From NCBI GenBank assembly GCA_016845285.1, contig JAERSX010000645.1, forward strand, positions 1-6,861: a stretch of 6,861 nucleotides of DNA, given 5' to 3'. Shown in pieces: positions 1-5,976 of the stretch. A program made the translations under genes and the position numbers. Below the pieces are notes generated by a model. It worked only from the letters and a program-made list of their open reading frames with translations, did not search any database and had not been told where the DNA came from. The stretch is from Deltaproteobacteria bacterium. GTDB lineage: Bacteria > Myxococcota_A > UBA796 > UBA2385. Numbering within the stretch: position 1 is the first letter of the stretch; every line of letters begins with the position of its first letter.

Positions 1-1
1 G

Positions 2-217
2 ATGTACATGGCGCGGGCAGGCTACCCGCCCCGGCAGGCCTTGAAGGTCTGGGACCGCATGGCAGCCGAACAAGACGGTCTCCAGCTGCCGGCATTCCTG
101 TCGACCCACCCGGCCGACGGTGCACGAAAGGCCAACCTCAAGGACTGGCTGGAACGCGCCCGCAAGCGCTATGAGCGCAACAAGCGGGATCACGACTCCA
201 CCACCACCCTGTGGTGA
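2..217 (+). CDS. M48-family metallopeptidase, C-terminal fragment (5' end outside window)
   Basis: This is the tail of a zinc metalloprotease of the M48 (Ste24/Oma1/LoiP/BepA-like) family, which in Gram-negative bacteria usually acts in envelope protein quality control. The visible 71 residues match the C-terminal end of the family: an 'ARAGYPPRQALKVWDRM' helix, where members typically read AGYDPRAA..WERM, followed by 'PAFLSTHPADGARKANL', which matches the family's FLSTHPS...R...L motif. A basic tail and a TGA at 215-217 follow. The catalytic HExxH helix and the downstream Glu ligand would lie upstream, outside the window. The ATG at position 2 is almost certainly internal, because the homologous region continues upstream in other members. 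The PpiD-like foldase gene starts 74 bp downstream on the same strand, which fits an envelope-maintenance neighbourhood. The family call is firm; the subfamily cannot be set from this fragment. Confidence 0.85.
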   Translation: MYMARAGYPPRQALKVWDRMAAEQDGLQLPAFLSTHPADGARKANLKDWLERARKRYERNKRDHDSTTTLW

Positions 218-291
218 GCCTGACCTAGACGCGGAACCGCCACCTTGCCGCCCGCCCGGCGCGACGGTAAGCCCGGCCGGCGAGGTAGATC

Positions 292-1758
292 ATGCCGGTG
301 ATGGAAACCATCCGCCGTGCGACCGACAGCACGGCGATGCGCATCGTGTTCGGCGCCATCGTGCTCGTGTTCGTGTTCTGGGGCGTGGGCGCCACGGGCC
401 CCCAGTCCATCCCCATTGCCACGGTCAACGGCACACGCATCACCGACACGCAGTTCCAGCGGATCATGCGACAGGTGGATCGCGGCGGCTCCATGGACGA
501 GTCCGACCGCAAGCGCATCAGTCAGCAGGTCATCGATGACCTCATCCAGTCCGAGGCGTTGCTCCAGGAAGCCGACCGCCTGGACATCGAGGTCAGCGAC
601 GAAGAGATCGCGCGGCAGGTCCTGCAGATCGATGACTTCAAGGACGGGAAGGGCAAGTTTTCTCAGGAACTCTACGAGAAGGGTCTCAAGCGCTTCGGCA
701 TGACCCAGGGCGGCTACGAGAGCCAGCTCCGCGAGTTCATCACGCTCCAGAAGCTCGACCGGATGGCCGGCGGCGGTGTCCAGGTCCACGACGGCCTCCT
801 CGAGCGACAGTTCCGCATCGACCAGACCAGACTCGACCTCAGCTGGGTACGAATCCCCGACGCCGCGCTGCTCGACCAGGTGCCCATCGACGACACCACC
901 CTCGATGCCTTCGTGACCACCAACGCCGACCAGATCCGTGTCCGGTACGACAAGGACTACGAGCGGCTGTACAACGAGCCGGCCAAGGCCACCTTGGCCA
1001 CCATCCTGCTGCGCGCAGACATGGACCAAGGCTCGGTCGAGGACACCGAGCTGCGCACGCGCATGGAGGCGATCCGGGCCGAGGCCGTGGCTGGCGCCGA
1101 CTTCGGCGAGCTCGCGACTCGCTACAGCGAGGACTTGACGGCCGTCAACGGTGGCATGCAGGGCACCATGAGCGAGGCTCAGCTCGACCCCGCCATCGCC
1201 AACGCCGTCTTCGCCACCGACGCCGGCGGTGTGACAGCCATCGTCGAGACGGCACGTGGCCTTCAGATCCTCCATGTCCAGGACCGTGTCGAGGCCACCA
1301 TCACCCCCATGGCGGACGTGCAGCGCGACATTGCGCGAACGCTCATCCAGGAGGACCAGGTCTCCGTGGTCGCCGCCGCCTACGCCGAGAAGGTGCTGAC
1401 GGCCTGGAAGGAGAGTGGCTCCGCGCCCACCGAGATCCTCGAAGAGGCCAGCCTGGTCGTCGAGACCTCCCTCGCGGTCTCCCCCACGCGTCCGCAGCTC
1501 TCGGCCTCGAGCCCAGCACTCCTCGGCGCCCTCAGCTCGGTGACAGAGGAAGGGGTACTCGACGCTGTCTACCCCACCGACGACGGCCGAGTGGTGGCCG
1601 CAGTGACCAGCTTCCAAGAGCCCGACATGGACCTCTTCGCCATGGAGAAGGAGAGCCTCCGCTCCCGCGTCCTCGCGATGGAGCGTCAGTCCTTCATCGA
1701 CCACTGGAAGGAGGACGTGGTGGCCCGCTCCGTGATCGAGCAGCTCTGGACGCCCTGA
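292..1758 (+). CDS. PpiD/SurA-like membrane-anchored periplasmic foldase (parvulin-type peptidyl-prolyl isomerase family)
   Basis: The 488-residue protein has PpiD architecture. A short N-terminal cytoplasmic segment (ETIRRATDSTAMRIVFG) closely resembles the start of E. coli PpiD. One transmembrane helix follows at about residues 18-33, then a SurA_N-type helical chaperone region at about 40-200 that opens with 'ATVNGTRITDTQFQRIM'. A PPIC/parvulin-like domain spans about 232-333 (GADFGELATRYSED, then NGG, ANAVF and IVETARG), and a C-terminal helical region completes it. Such proteins sit in the inner membrane facing the periplasm and help newly exported proteins fold. Two histidines usual in active parvulins are replaced: the opening HIL motif reads TIL, and the GWHI-type motif near the domain end reads GLQI. 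E. coli PpiD is similarly degenerate, so a chaperone role is more likely than catalysis. The ATG at 292 follows GAGGT at 282-286; the ATG at 301 is an alternative start. It is shorter than E. coli PpiD (about 620 residues). Confidence 0.88.
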   Translation: MPVMETIRRATDSTAMRIVFGAIVLVFVFWGVGATGPQSIPIATVNGTRITDTQFQRIMRQVDRGGSMDESDRKRISQQVIDDLIQSEALLQEADRLDIEVSDEEIARQVLQIDDFKDGKGKFSQELYEKGLKRFGMTQGGYESQLREFITLQKLDRMAGGGVQVHDGLLERQFRIDQTRLDLSWVRIPDAALLDQVPIDDTTLDAFVTTNADQIRVRYDKDYERLYNEPAKATLATILLRADMDQGSVEDTELRTRMEAIRAEAVAGADFGELATRYSEDLTAVNGGMQGTMSEAQLDPAIANAVFATDAGGVTAIVETARGLQILHVQDRVEATITPMADVQRDIARTLIQEDQVSVVAAAYAEKVLTAWKESGSAPTEILEEASLVVETSLAVSPTRPQLSASSPALLGALSSVTEEGVLDAVYPTDDGRVVAAVTSFQEPDMDLFAMEKESLRSRVLAMERQSFIDHWKEDVVARSVIEQLWTP

Positions 1759-1810
1759 CCGGTTGCATCAAGTTCATTTCCCCACTTGAGCCCGGGGCCA
1801 GCTGTTCCGA

Positions 1811-1830
1811 TCCCATGCTCGGCCATGGGA
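1811..1830 (+). promoter_or_regulatory. Hairpin overlapping the Shine-Dalgarno of the large lipoprotein gene
   Basis: TCCCATG at 1811-1817 is the exact reverse complement of CATGGGA at 1824-1830, giving a 7-bp stem with a 6-nt loop. The 3' arm contains GGGA of the Shine-Dalgarno run GGGAGAAG (1827-1834), which lies just before the ATG at 1838. If it forms in the mRNA it would partly mask the ribosome-binding site. It lies in the 79-bp gap after the foldase gene. No strong promoter is evident in that gap. The complementarity is visible in the sequence; the regulatory role is inferred. Confidence 0.4.
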
Positions 1831-1837
1831 GAAGCGA

Positions 1838-4420
1838 ATGGGTGTTCGGGCAGGACGTGCGGCGTTTTTGGCCGCCTGTGGCGGGATCGTTGCTTGCAGC
1901 GGAGCGCCAGACCTGCCTCCCATCGCACGGGCCGGCCAAGACCTGATCCTCGAGCCTGGTCTCGCGGGCACCCTCGACGGACGCGCGAGCATCGACCCTG
2001 ACGGCCTCTCCCTGAGCTGGGAGTGGACGATGTTGACCGGCAGCGCAGCGACGCCGCCCAGCTTCACGGACACCGGCACACCACAACCCACCTTCGTGGC
2101 TGCCGAGCCCGGCGACTACGTGGTCTCCCTTCGCGTCTTCGATGCCGATGGCCTGCCCTCTCGCCCCGATCTCCTCGCCATCTCCGTGCCCGATGGCGTG
2201 GCCCTGCCCCACGCGGCGCTCTCTGCTCCATCGACGGCCTCGACAGGTTCCCAGGTTCACTTCGACGGCGCCGGCTCCTTCGACCCGGAGGGTGACGCCC
2301 TCCGCTTCCAGTTCGATCTCCTGGTCCAGCCTCCCGGGTCGAGAGCACAGCTCGATGACGGGCTCCTGCCGTCCGAGGTTCGTCTGACCCCCGACAAGGC
2401 TGGGACCTGGATCGTCGCACTGTCGGTGAGTGACGGCGCGACGACATCGCCCCGGATCGAAGCCCGCGTCGACGTCTCCGGTCCCAACGACGACACGCCA
2501 ATCGGCGAGCCTGACGAGGACGGTGGGTCTGACGGGGGCTCGGAAGGCCTCAACAACCATCGCCCTGAGTGGGGTCGGCAATTTGGGGACAACCCAGACA
2601 GCGAAGACCCGGACAGCGAAGATCCAGACAACGAAGACCCGCACGGCGAGGACCCGGACAGCGAGGACCCAGACAGCGAAGACCCAGACAGCGAGGACCC
2701 AGACAGCGAGGACCCAGACAGCGAGGACCCAGGCAACACCGCGCCCATCTCCGAAGCGGGAGATCACCAGGCAGTCGAGGTGGATGATGTGGTGGCTCTC
2801 GACGGCAGCGGCAGCTCCGACCCAGACGGCGACGCCCTCACGTGGCGTTGGTGGGTGAGCAGTCGACCGACGGCTGGTGAGGCCGAGGTCACCGCCGCTT
2901 CTGGTTCGCAGGCCCTGCTGATACCCGACGCCCCAGGCGCATGGGTCCTCAGCCTCGAGGTCGACGATGGCCAGGCCACCGCGGTGGACACCATGGTGAT
3001 CGTCGTGACGGATCCGAGCGCGTCGACAGACGACGCAGAAGACGACGCAGAAGACGACGACGCAGAAGACGACACTGACCTCACCTCGCCCACCGTCACC
3101 GTCCTCTCACCCAGCAGCGGCGAGCTCATCGACCAGCCCTGGGCTCGAGTGGACGGAGAAGCCTGGGACGACGTCGGACTGCTCTCCGTGGAGGTCGACG
3201 GGATCGAGGCCATCGCCACCGACGGCGACCTCTCGCGCTGGACCGCCTTCGTGCCCCTGTCAGCTGGTGAACAGGATCTCGAGGTGGTCGTCACCGACAC
3301 CTCGGGCAACACTGGCCACACCTCGGTCTCGGTGAGCCAAAACAGCGCGGACTGCGCGGACGGCGCTGTCCTCCAGCTGCGGTTCGACGAGCCCGATGCT
3401 GGCACCGCCGAGGACGACGGCAACGGCCTCCACGGCACCGAGATCGGCACGGGCCGGGCGCCCGGCAAGCACGGCAACGCCGCCACCTTCGACGGAAACA
3501 GCGATGTGTGGGTGCCCGGCGACCCCGTGCTGCAGCTCGACAGCGGCTTCACCCTCGAGCTCTGGACACGCACTGCAGGCGCCACCGAGTCGCCCCAGGT
3601 GCTGGTCTCACTGGGAGACGACGTCGAGACCTCGCTGGTCATCGATGGCGAGACACTCTCCTTCGGGACCGTGGACGGCGCCGGAATCGCACACGCCGCC
3701 ATGGGCCGCGGGGTGACCGACGGTGCCTGGCACCACGTCGCCGGTGTCTGGGACGGCCAACGTCTGCGGCTGCACGTGGATGGACGGCTCGTCGACCATC
3801 ACATTCCCGCCGTGGCACCTGCGCTTGGCTCGGGCGAGGTCTACCTGGGGTCCCACCGAGGCGCCGAGCGCTTCTTCGAAGGCGCAATGGACTCCGTCCG
3901 CATTCTCGACGATGTCCTGGATGTGGGACAGGTCGCCGAGGCCGCGGCCAGCGGTCCCCCCTGCTCGTGGGGCGCACAGCTCTCTCGCGACGCTGTTGCG
4001 GCGGCGAGCGGCTCGCTCAACGCACAGGTGCCTGCGTGGCGAGTGAACGACGGCCACACCGCAGAGAACCGTGCGGTCGACCTCAGCATGTGGCTGCTTC
4101 CCGACAACACCACCGGATGGGTGGAGCTGGACCTCGGACGCGTGTCCGGCCTCACCTCGGTCCGCTGGCTCCCCACGCAATCGCCCAACACCCAGCGGCG
4201 GGCGGGTACCCAGTTCGAGGTCGCGGTCAGCACGACCGGCTCCTTCACTGGCGAGGAGACAGTGCTGGTGACCGACACCTGGGACCCCGCAGACGACCGA
4301 AGCTGGCGAGGCGTGCAGGTCGACACCCCCCTCCCCGGTCGCTTCGTGCGGGTCTGGGTCGACGACTGGGACGGGCCTGGTGGCGGGCTCAACGAGCTGG
4401 ATGTCCGGGGGATCCCGTGA
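1838..4420 (+). CDS. Large mosaic surface lipoprotein: three PKD-like domains, acidic repeat, Ig-like, LamG and F5/8-type C domains
   Basis: This 860-residue exported lipoprotein begins with a short signal peptide. R4 and R7 precede a hydrophobic stretch ending in IVAC (Cys20, likely lipidated; LAAC at Cys14 is an alternative). Domains in order: PKD-like 1 (about 27-118, DPDG), PKD-like 2 (about 124-213, DPEGDAL), an acidic linker with nine PDSED-type units (253-297), PKD-like 3 (about 300-391, DPDGDALTW), a second acidic tract (398-412), an Ig-like domain (about 417-502), LamG/concanavalin-like (about 508-702, with WHHVAGVWDG and GAMDSVRI), and an F5/8-type C (discoidin) domain (about 711-860, with WVELDLG, RFVRVWVDD and NELDVRG). 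Cys506 and Cys709 flank LamG and are the only cysteines I see after the signal region, so a disulfide is plausible. LamG and discoidin folds commonly bind glycans or surfaces, which suggests adhesion or recognition; the ligand is unknown. The start is supported by GGGAG 6 nt upstream, and no other in-frame start lies close by upstream. Confidence 0.88.
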   Translation: MGVRAGRAAFLAACGGIVACSGAPDLPPIARAGQDLILEPGLAGTLDGRASIDPDGLSLSWEWTMLTGSAATPPSFTDTGTPQPTFVAAEPGDYVVSLRVFDADGLPSRPDLLAISVPDGVALPHAALSAPSTASTGSQVHFDGAGSFDPEGDALRFQFDLLVQPPGSRAQLDDGLLPSEVRLTPDKAGTWIVALSVSDGATTSPRIEARVDVSGPNDDTPIGEPDEDGGSDGGSEGLNNHRPEWGRQFGDNPDSEDPDSEDPDNEDPHGEDPDSEDPDSEDPDSEDPDSEDPDSEDPGNTAPISEAGDHQAVEVDDVVALDGSGSSDPDGDALTWRWWVSSRPTAGEAEVTAASGSQALLIPDAPGAWVLSLEVDDGQATAVDTMVIVVTDPSASTDDAEDDAEDDDAEDDTDLTSPTVTVLSPSSGELIDQPWARVDGEAWDDVGLLSVEVDGIEAIATDGDLSRWTAFVPLSAGEQDLEVVVTDTSGNTGHTSVSVSQNSADCADGAVLQLRFDEPDAGTAEDDGNGLHGTEIGTGRAPGKHGNAATFDGNSDVWVPGDPVLQLDSGFTLELWTRTAGATESPQVLVSLGDDVETSLVIDGETLSFGTVDGAGIAHAAMGRGVTDGAWHHVAGVWDGQRLRLHVDGRLVDHHIPAVAPALGSGEVYLGSHRGAERFFEGAMDSVRILDDVLDVGQVAEAAASGPPCSWGAQLSRDAVAAASGSLNAQVPAWRVNDGHTAENRAVDLSMWLLPDNTTGWVELDLGRVSGLTSVRWLPTQSPNTQRRAGTQFEVAVSTTGSFTGEETVLVTDTWDPADDRSWRGVQVDTPLPGRFVRVWVDDWDGPGGGLNELDVRGIP
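2594..2728 (+). repeat. Nine tandem 15-bp units encoding (PDSED)n
   Basis: Nine consecutive 15-nt units, consensus CCAGACAGCGAGGAC, encode PDSED (residues 253-297 of the large lipoprotein). Units 3 and 4 are diverged (PDNED, PHGED). The last three units are identical to one another, and unit 6 differs from them only by GAA versus GAG. The near-identity at the 3' end suggests recent duplication of units. Because the unit is a multiple of three, length changes would not shift the frame. The product is a strongly acidic, Pro-rich, probably extended spacer between PKD-like domains 2 and 3. Confidence 0.93.
3029..3073 (+). repeat. Short acidic repeat (DDAE)n within the lipoprotein gene
   Basis: Three near-copies of GACGACGCAGAA encode DDAE-DDAE-DDDAE-DD (residues 398-412). 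The third copy has one additional GAC codon. This is a second, shorter acidic linker, here between PKD-like domain 3 and the Ig-like domain. It is low-complexity sequence that could arise by slippage. A calcium-binding or purely spacer role is possible but not shown. Confidence 0.8.
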
Positions 4421-4950
4421 GCGCCATCCTCTCCCTGCTCGCAGGCACCGCCCAAGCCGCCGTGCTCGGTGTCGGCGCACAGATCGCCGCCCTGCCCGAA
4501 GGCTCGTACCCATCCCCCGGGATCTCAGCGAGCTTCCGCCGAGAGATCGGCACCCTGCCGCTCGCCTGGCGCGCCTCCGCTACCCAAGCCTGGGTGGGGC
4601 ATCGCGACGAGCTTGCCTGGGTCGACCCCTTCGCCGGGCTCATCGTCACCCGAGTCGAGCGACAGGCCAGCCTCCGGACCTTCGAGCTCGACCTCGTCGG
4701 TCTCCAGCCGTTCGCGCGTGGACCGGTCGTGCCGTTCCTCGACCTCGGCCTGGGGCTCACCCAGATCGGTTGGTCCCAGGGAACCTCGCTCGCACCCACG
4801 GCCACTGCAGGCGCTGGGGTCGACGCCCGTACGTCCGTCGGGCGCCTCGAGGCGAGCGTGGGCTGGGACGCCCGCCTCACACGTCGGGTGACGGGCCTCA
4901 CCGGCCTCAGCGGCGCCCACTTTCAGCTGTCCTGGCTCATCGAGCTCTGA
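4417..4950 (+). CDS. Small exported protein, possible outer-membrane beta-barrel
   Basis: This 177-residue protein starts at GTG 4417, which overlaps the stop of the large lipoprotein (GTGA), a usual sign of translational coupling. The start is supported by GGGGG at 4407-4411, 5 nt upstream, and by the signal-peptide-like segment that follows directly (SAILSLLAGTAQA, likely cleaved near AQA-A). That signal is short and has no positive residue before the hydrophobic core, which is unusual. The mature part has alternating hydrophobic and polar runs rich in Gly and aromatic residues, for example 'VPFLDLGLGLTQIGW' and 'ASVGWDARLTRRVTG', ending in FQLSWLIEL. This looks like a small beta-barrel (OmpA/OmpW-like in style), but no named family is recognised, and the last residue is Leu rather than the usual Phe or Trp. 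Its place between two lipoprotein genes suggests that it works with them at the envelope. Function is unknown. Confidence 0.75.
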   Translation: MSAILSLLAGTAQAAVLGVGAQIAALPEGSYPSPGISASFRREIGTLPLAWRASATQAWVGHRDELAWVDPFAGLIVTRVERQASLRTFELDLVGLQPFARGPVVPFLDLGLGLTQIGWSQGTSLAPTATAGAGVDARTSVGRLEASVGWDARLTRRVTGLTGLSGAHFQLSWLIEL

Positions 4951-4959
4951 AGGTCTCTC

Positions 4960-5637
4960 ATGAAGAAGTTCCTCGTCCCGTTCGCCTTCCTCACTGCTTG
5001 CGGCAGCCCGGACGGCATCGTCACCGTGCTCTCCGTCACCTCCGTGGTCCCCGCCGGCGGCGCGGTCAGCGTGTCGCGCGACGCAGCCGTCGTCGTCTCC
5101 TTCAGTGAACCCCTGGATGTAGAGACCATCGGCGAAGACAGCGCCTACCTCGAGACACTCGCCGGCACGCCGGTCGATGTAGAGCACACCTGGGACGAAG
5201 ACGCATGGGCCCTCGTCATGACCCCCCTGGAGCCACTGGACGATGCCACGGACTTCGGCCTCATCCTGGGTGAAGACCTCGAGGGCACCTTCAGCGGAGC
5301 GCTGCCCAAGCCGGTCATCAGCACCTTCCAGACGGTCACCAGCACCCTGGGCGACAACAACCCGCCCCTCGCAGACGCAGGCGAGGATCTGGCGTTGACG
5401 GTCGGAGACGTCGCAGACCTCGACGGCACCGCCAGCGAGGACCCCGACGGCGATGCCCTCACCTGGTCTTGGACCATCCTGGACATGCCCGAAGACTCCG
5501 AGACCGAGCTCCAGGACCCCAACTCATCAACCCCTCTGCTGGTGGTCGATGCTGCAGGCACCTGGGTGATCGAGCTGGTGGTAGACGATGGGGAGCTGCG
5601 CTCCGAGCCCGCATATGTGCAGCTGAGCGTGCTCTGA
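4960..5637 (+). CDS. Lipoprotein with Big_5-like and PKD-like domains
   Basis: A 225-residue lipoprotein. KK at residues 2-3, a hydrophobic core and the lipobox LTAC (Cys14) form a clear type II signal. Residues about 20-128 resemble a bacterial Ig-like Big_5 (SbsA-type) domain, with 'VSRDAAVVVSFSEPLD' early, a 'PLEPLDDATDFGLIL' strand region and a terminal 'ISTFQTV', matching the family's FSepmd and tF.T landmarks. Residues about 133-225 are a PKD-like domain (NNPPLADAGED, DPDGDALTWSW, GTWVIELVVDDG). That domain is close to PKD-like domain 3 of the large lipoprotein and shares the same nonapeptide DPDGDALTW, so domain duplication between the two genes is likely. The ATG follows GAAGGT at 4949-4954 with 5-nt spacing, and the gap to the previous stop is 9 nt, so it belongs to the same operon. 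It is probably a structural or adhesive envelope protein; there is no catalytic signature. Confidence 0.85.
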   Translation: MKKFLVPFAFLTACGSPDGIVTVLSVTSVVPAGGAVSVSRDAAVVVSFSEPLDVETIGEDSAYLETLAGTPVDVEHTWDEDAWALVMTPLEPLDDATDFGLILGEDLEGTFSGALPKPVISTFQTVTSTLGDNNPPLADAGEDLALTVGDVADLDGTASEDPDGDALTWSWTILDMPEDSETELQDPNSSTPLLVVDAAGTWVIELVVDDGELRSEPAYVQLSVL

Positions 5638-5655
5638 GCCGAGGCGAATCTCGGC
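5638..5655 (+). terminator. Hairpin directly after the operon's last stop codon, terminator-like without a U-tract
   Basis: GCCGAG at 5638-5643 pairs exactly with CTCGGC at 5650-5655 around a 6-nt loop, starting on the base after the TGA at 5635-5637. The position suits a 3' end structure for the three-gene operon, but no run of T follows, so it is not a textbook intrinsic terminator. It could stabilise the mRNA end or accompany factor-dependent termination. Confidence 0.4.
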
Positions 5656-5667
5656 GATCGCTGAAGT

Positions 5668-5681
5668 GTTGACATGTCAAC
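5668..5681 (+). promoter_or_regulatory. 14-bp perfect palindrome containing TTGACA, possible operator
   Basis: GTTGACATGTCAAC reads the same on both strands. Allowing one extra base, the symmetry extends outward: AGTG ahead of TTGACA (5665-5668) is matched by CACT at 5682-5685. The left half is a perfect sigma70-type -35 hexamer (TTGACA, 5669-5674). Only poor -10 matches follow (CATAGT or TAGTGT around 5688-5695, with short spacing). A dimeric repressor or activator site is a reasonable reading; the regulator is unknown. Confidence 0.4.
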
Positions 5682-5703
5682 CACTTGCATAGTGTAAGGG
5701 TTT

Positions 5704-5720
5704 AGGTCACGACCAGACCT
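5704..5720 (+). repeat. Small inverted repeat AGGTC / GACCT
   Basis: AGGTC at 5704-5708 and GACCT at 5716-5720 are reverse complements separated by 7 nt. An alternative pairing uses GGTC with GACC at 5711-5714. The element lies between the palindrome and the likely promoter. It could be a regulator site or a weak hairpin; a chance occurrence is also possible. Confidence 0.25.
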
Positions 5721-5731
5721 GCCCAAAGTCG

Positions 5732-5759
5732 TTGCGTTTTTCGCGCGAGGTGCTACCCT
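5732..5759 (+). promoter_or_regulatory. Candidate extended -10 promoter for the hydrolase-like gene
   Basis: TTGCGT at 5732-5737 (TTG of a -35) is followed after 16 bp by TACCCT at 5754-5759. This is preceded by TG one base away, giving the extended -10 form TGnTAnnnT. T-rich sequence lies just after the -35. This is the best promoter-like match in the intergenic region and would start transcription near 5766, giving a leader of about 215 nt before the ATG at 5981. The motif is visible; activity is inferred. Confidence 0.45.
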
Positions 5760-5777
5760 CGAATCTGTTGACGGAGC

Positions 5778-5976
5778 AAGAGTTAACCTCAACTCTTTTC
5801 CAAACCCTTCGGAGGGTTTCGACAGGTCCCCCGCCTTGCAGGATTCGACGTTGTGACAGATGCGACCCAGTCGCTGGTCAAGTTCTCTGTCACCCCGGTG
5901 CGTGGGGCGATCGCACCGGGGTCACTGCACCCGCTGATCGCCCGCGGCGGGACCTGTCGGCCCCCTTCTTGGGGGC
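5778..5976 (+). promoter_or_regulatory. Compact, potentially structured mRNA leader upstream of the hydrolase-like gene
   Basis: Several exact complementarities follow each other. H1 is AAGAGTT 5778-5784 with AACTCTT 5791-5797, followed by further T. H2 is AAACCCT 5802-5808 with AGGGTTT 5813-5819 around TCGG. P1 is CGACAGGTCCC 5820-5830 with GGGACCTGTCG 5949-5959 (11 bp, then GCC 5833-5835 with GGC 5946-5948 past a CC bulge). Inside P1 lie P2, GTGACAGA 5853-5860 with TCTGTCAC 5886-5893 (capped by GCGAC/GTCGC 5862-5874), and P3, ACCCCGGTGCG 5892-5902 with CGCACCGGGGT 5912-5922 (shares two bases with P2). The last stem is GCCCCC 5960-5965 with GGGGGC 5971-5976. H2, P1 and the last stem abut with no unpaired bases between them. 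No known riboswitch consensus was recognised. GC-rich DNA makes some hairpins by chance, but two 11-bp stems in this order are notable. Confidence 0.45.

Noticed and set aside
245..273. Promoter before the foldase gene (TTGCCG with TAAGCC)
   Set aside because: Only the first bases of each hexamer match, so the support is too weak in GC-rich DNA. The gene may be transcribed with the protease gene upstream.
190..1704. Long minus-strand ORF (504 codons) opposite the foldase gene
   Set aside because: It is the antisense shadow of a GC-rich gene. The + strand reading has a clear membrane anchor and PpiD/parvulin motifs, and the minus product has low-complexity composition with no domain.
2594..2728. 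CRISPR-like array
   Set aside because: Units are 15 bp, contiguous, without spacers, and in frame with a protein repeat.
1694..2767. Minus-strand ORF (357 codons) with a repetitive VWVLAV start
   Set aside because: Its repetitive start is the reverse complement of the 15-bp PDSED repeat. It overlaps a well-supported lipoprotein gene.
3508..4416. Upstream extension of the barrel-like protein's reading frame
   Set aside because: The frame is open but lies inside LamG/discoidin coding sequence, and its translation is Arg-rich and low-complexity. GTG 4417 with its signal peptide and ribosome site is the better start.
4525..5187. Minus-strand ORF (220 codons) across the barrel-like and second lipoprotein genes
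   Set aside because: It spans two genes that have signal sequences and good ribosome-binding sites on the other strand, and no family features were seen.
5674..5697. Seven-codon ORF starting inside the palindrome (MSTTCIV)
   Set aside because: It is too short, has no ribosome-binding site, and is expected by chance.
5778..5819. Tandem hairpins as a strong intrinsic terminator
   Set aside because: The first stem is A-T rich with only a short T run, and the second has no T run after it. Their position after a likely promoter fits a leader better, although attenuation is not excluded.
5860..5937. Alternative 25-codon ORF inside the leader from ATG 5860
   Set aside because: Arg/Ser-rich with no ribosome site at a suitable distance. 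The GTG 5853 frame has the better start context and the ATGA junction.
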